64,000 nt of DNA from Toxotes chatareus (taxonomy: Eukaryota; Chordata; Actinopteri; Toxotidae): contig CM028899.1 in NCBI GenBank assembly GCA_016801885.1, positions 18,863,501-18,927,500 on the forward strand, written 5' to 3'. Every line of letters begins with the position of its first letter. Within the stretch, counting starts at the first letter, position 1. The notes under the pieces are model-generated. The model saw only the letters and a list, made by a program, of their open reading frames with translations, did no database searches and was not told the DNA's origin. Shown one piece after another: positions 63,151-64,000 of this stretch. The translations under genes were made by a program, and so were the position numbers.

Positions 63151-63653
63151 TGTCACGGAGGGGAGCAAGGACTTGGACCCAAATGCAAAAAAACCCCCAA
63201 GGACAGTCTTTTAATAAACCAAAATCACTGGAAGAGTCCAGGGCAAAACTCAGACAACCAAAAATCATCCACTTGGGAGAAAAAACACTAAGGAACAAAA
63301 CTAAACAAAAATGCAAAAGTCTTTCCTTGAAACAAAAGAAACCAAGGTAAGTCCATGAGGGGGAAAACACAAGACACAGGAACATGAATAAACACAGGGA
63401 CATGGCACAGACTCAGGCATAGGCATGGGCATGGACATGGACATGGAAACAGACATGGAAACAGGCATGGAAACAGACAAACCAACAAGAACATAGGCAA
63501 ATGACAAGACTTAAATACACAAGGCAATGGGACACAGGTGAAACCAATTAGGGCAGGGCAGACAATCACAAAAGCGGGAAACAAGACAAAGACAGGAAGT
63601 AGAACAAGACAAGATACACAAGGGCAAGGGTTTCAAAAACAGCTAGTCATGAC
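63151..63653. mobile_element. Short non-autonomous element with GTCACGG-type end
   Basis: Begins TGTCACGGAGGGG and includes GGACTTGGACCCAAATGCA, a TTTAATAAACCAAA stretch, CACAGGTGAAACCAATTAGG and GACAGGAAGTAG, ending GTCATGACA. This order of phrases matches a fish repeat I have met often (TGTCACGG..., GACCCAAA, ACAGGTGAACCCAATTAGGGC, GACAGGAAGT...CATGACA). The ends are short inverted copies (TGTCA/TGACA), and CACACTG occurs at both borders, consistent with a target duplication. It carries an internal tandem array of GGCATG/GACATG hexamers at about 63415-63480. No protein is encoded; the superfamily is unassigned. Confidence 0.6.
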
Positions 63654-63655
63654 AC

Positions 63656-64000
63656 ACTGAACCTTGTTTACATCCAGGTTGTTGCTGCTAATGTCAGAGC
63701 GCTCACTGTCAAATGGAAATGATAAACTAAGACAAAACAGAAAAAACTTTTTTTTTTAAATTTTAACTAAGAACTCCCGACTGCACAATAAGGTGCAAAC
63801 CTATGTGCATGCTTTCTTTTTAGCTGCGTTTAACACCATTTCCTTTAAGCCCTTGACCATTATTGCTTAACTATCACGACACAAAATTGTTTTGGAGTTT
63901 TGTGTCTAACCCAAACTTTACATCAAGATGCTGTGAAAAGTTCAGTGAGTAGCTACCTGTGTTGTTTACTGGTTACTAAAAATGATGTTTTTGTTTTCAA
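63656..64000. other. Right edge, no gene seen
   Basis: No exon or repeat can be recognised in the last 345 bases apart from a T run near 63750. Confidence 0.5.

Overview
The window reads as nuclear DNA of a ray-finned (teleost) fish, probably a percomorph. It is AT-rich and has long introns with GT-AG borders, long CA/TG microsatellites and several repeat families I know from fish genomes. Four protein-coding genes can be assembled exon by exon. All four are intact, with reading frames that close across every junction. They lie between 17.7 and 47.7 kb. The flanks, 1-17.6 kb and 47.7-64 kb, hold no gene I can support.

Layout: 1-17.6 kb is intergenic, with microsatellites, a 0.9-kb MITE-like element (10.7-11.6 kb), a dead LINE reverse-transcriptase fragment (12.8-13.6 kb) and a dead pogo/Tigger-type transposase (13.9-15.2 kb). 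17.7-31.1 kb is wdr43 (minus strand, 18 coding exons, 639 aa), a nucleolar rRNA-processing factor of the t-UTP group. 32.3-35.1 kb is trmt61b (plus, 7 exons, 493 aa), the mitochondrial tRNA/rRNA m1A methyltransferase. 35.9-40.3 kb is spdya (minus, 6 coding exons, 328 aa), the Speedy/RINGO A activator of CDK1/2. 43.0-47.7 kb is pcare (plus, 2 exons, 1167 aa), the photoreceptor cilium actin regulator, formerly C2orf71. 47.7-64 kb is intergenic, with a LINE fragment, a LINE 3' tail and a short 0.5-kb element near the right edge.

The genes do not form a pathway. wdr43 serves ribosome production in the nucleolus, trmt61b modifies mitochondrial RNA, spdya controls CDKs (mainly in the germline), and pcare builds photoreceptor outer segments. 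Their arrangement is ancient: wdr43 and trmt61b are divergent, and trmt61b and spdya converge with poly(A) signals about 100 bp apart. From memory, the human 2p23 order is SPDYA-TRMT61B-WDR43-TOGARAM2-PCARE, so pcare sits here on the opposite side of the block.

I found no undescribed system. The points most worth following are a hidden 62-nt last coding exon of spdya, the tight convergent 3' ends, the moved pcare, and the fossil transposons. All gene calls rest on remembered family sequences and my own splicing by eye; no search was run.
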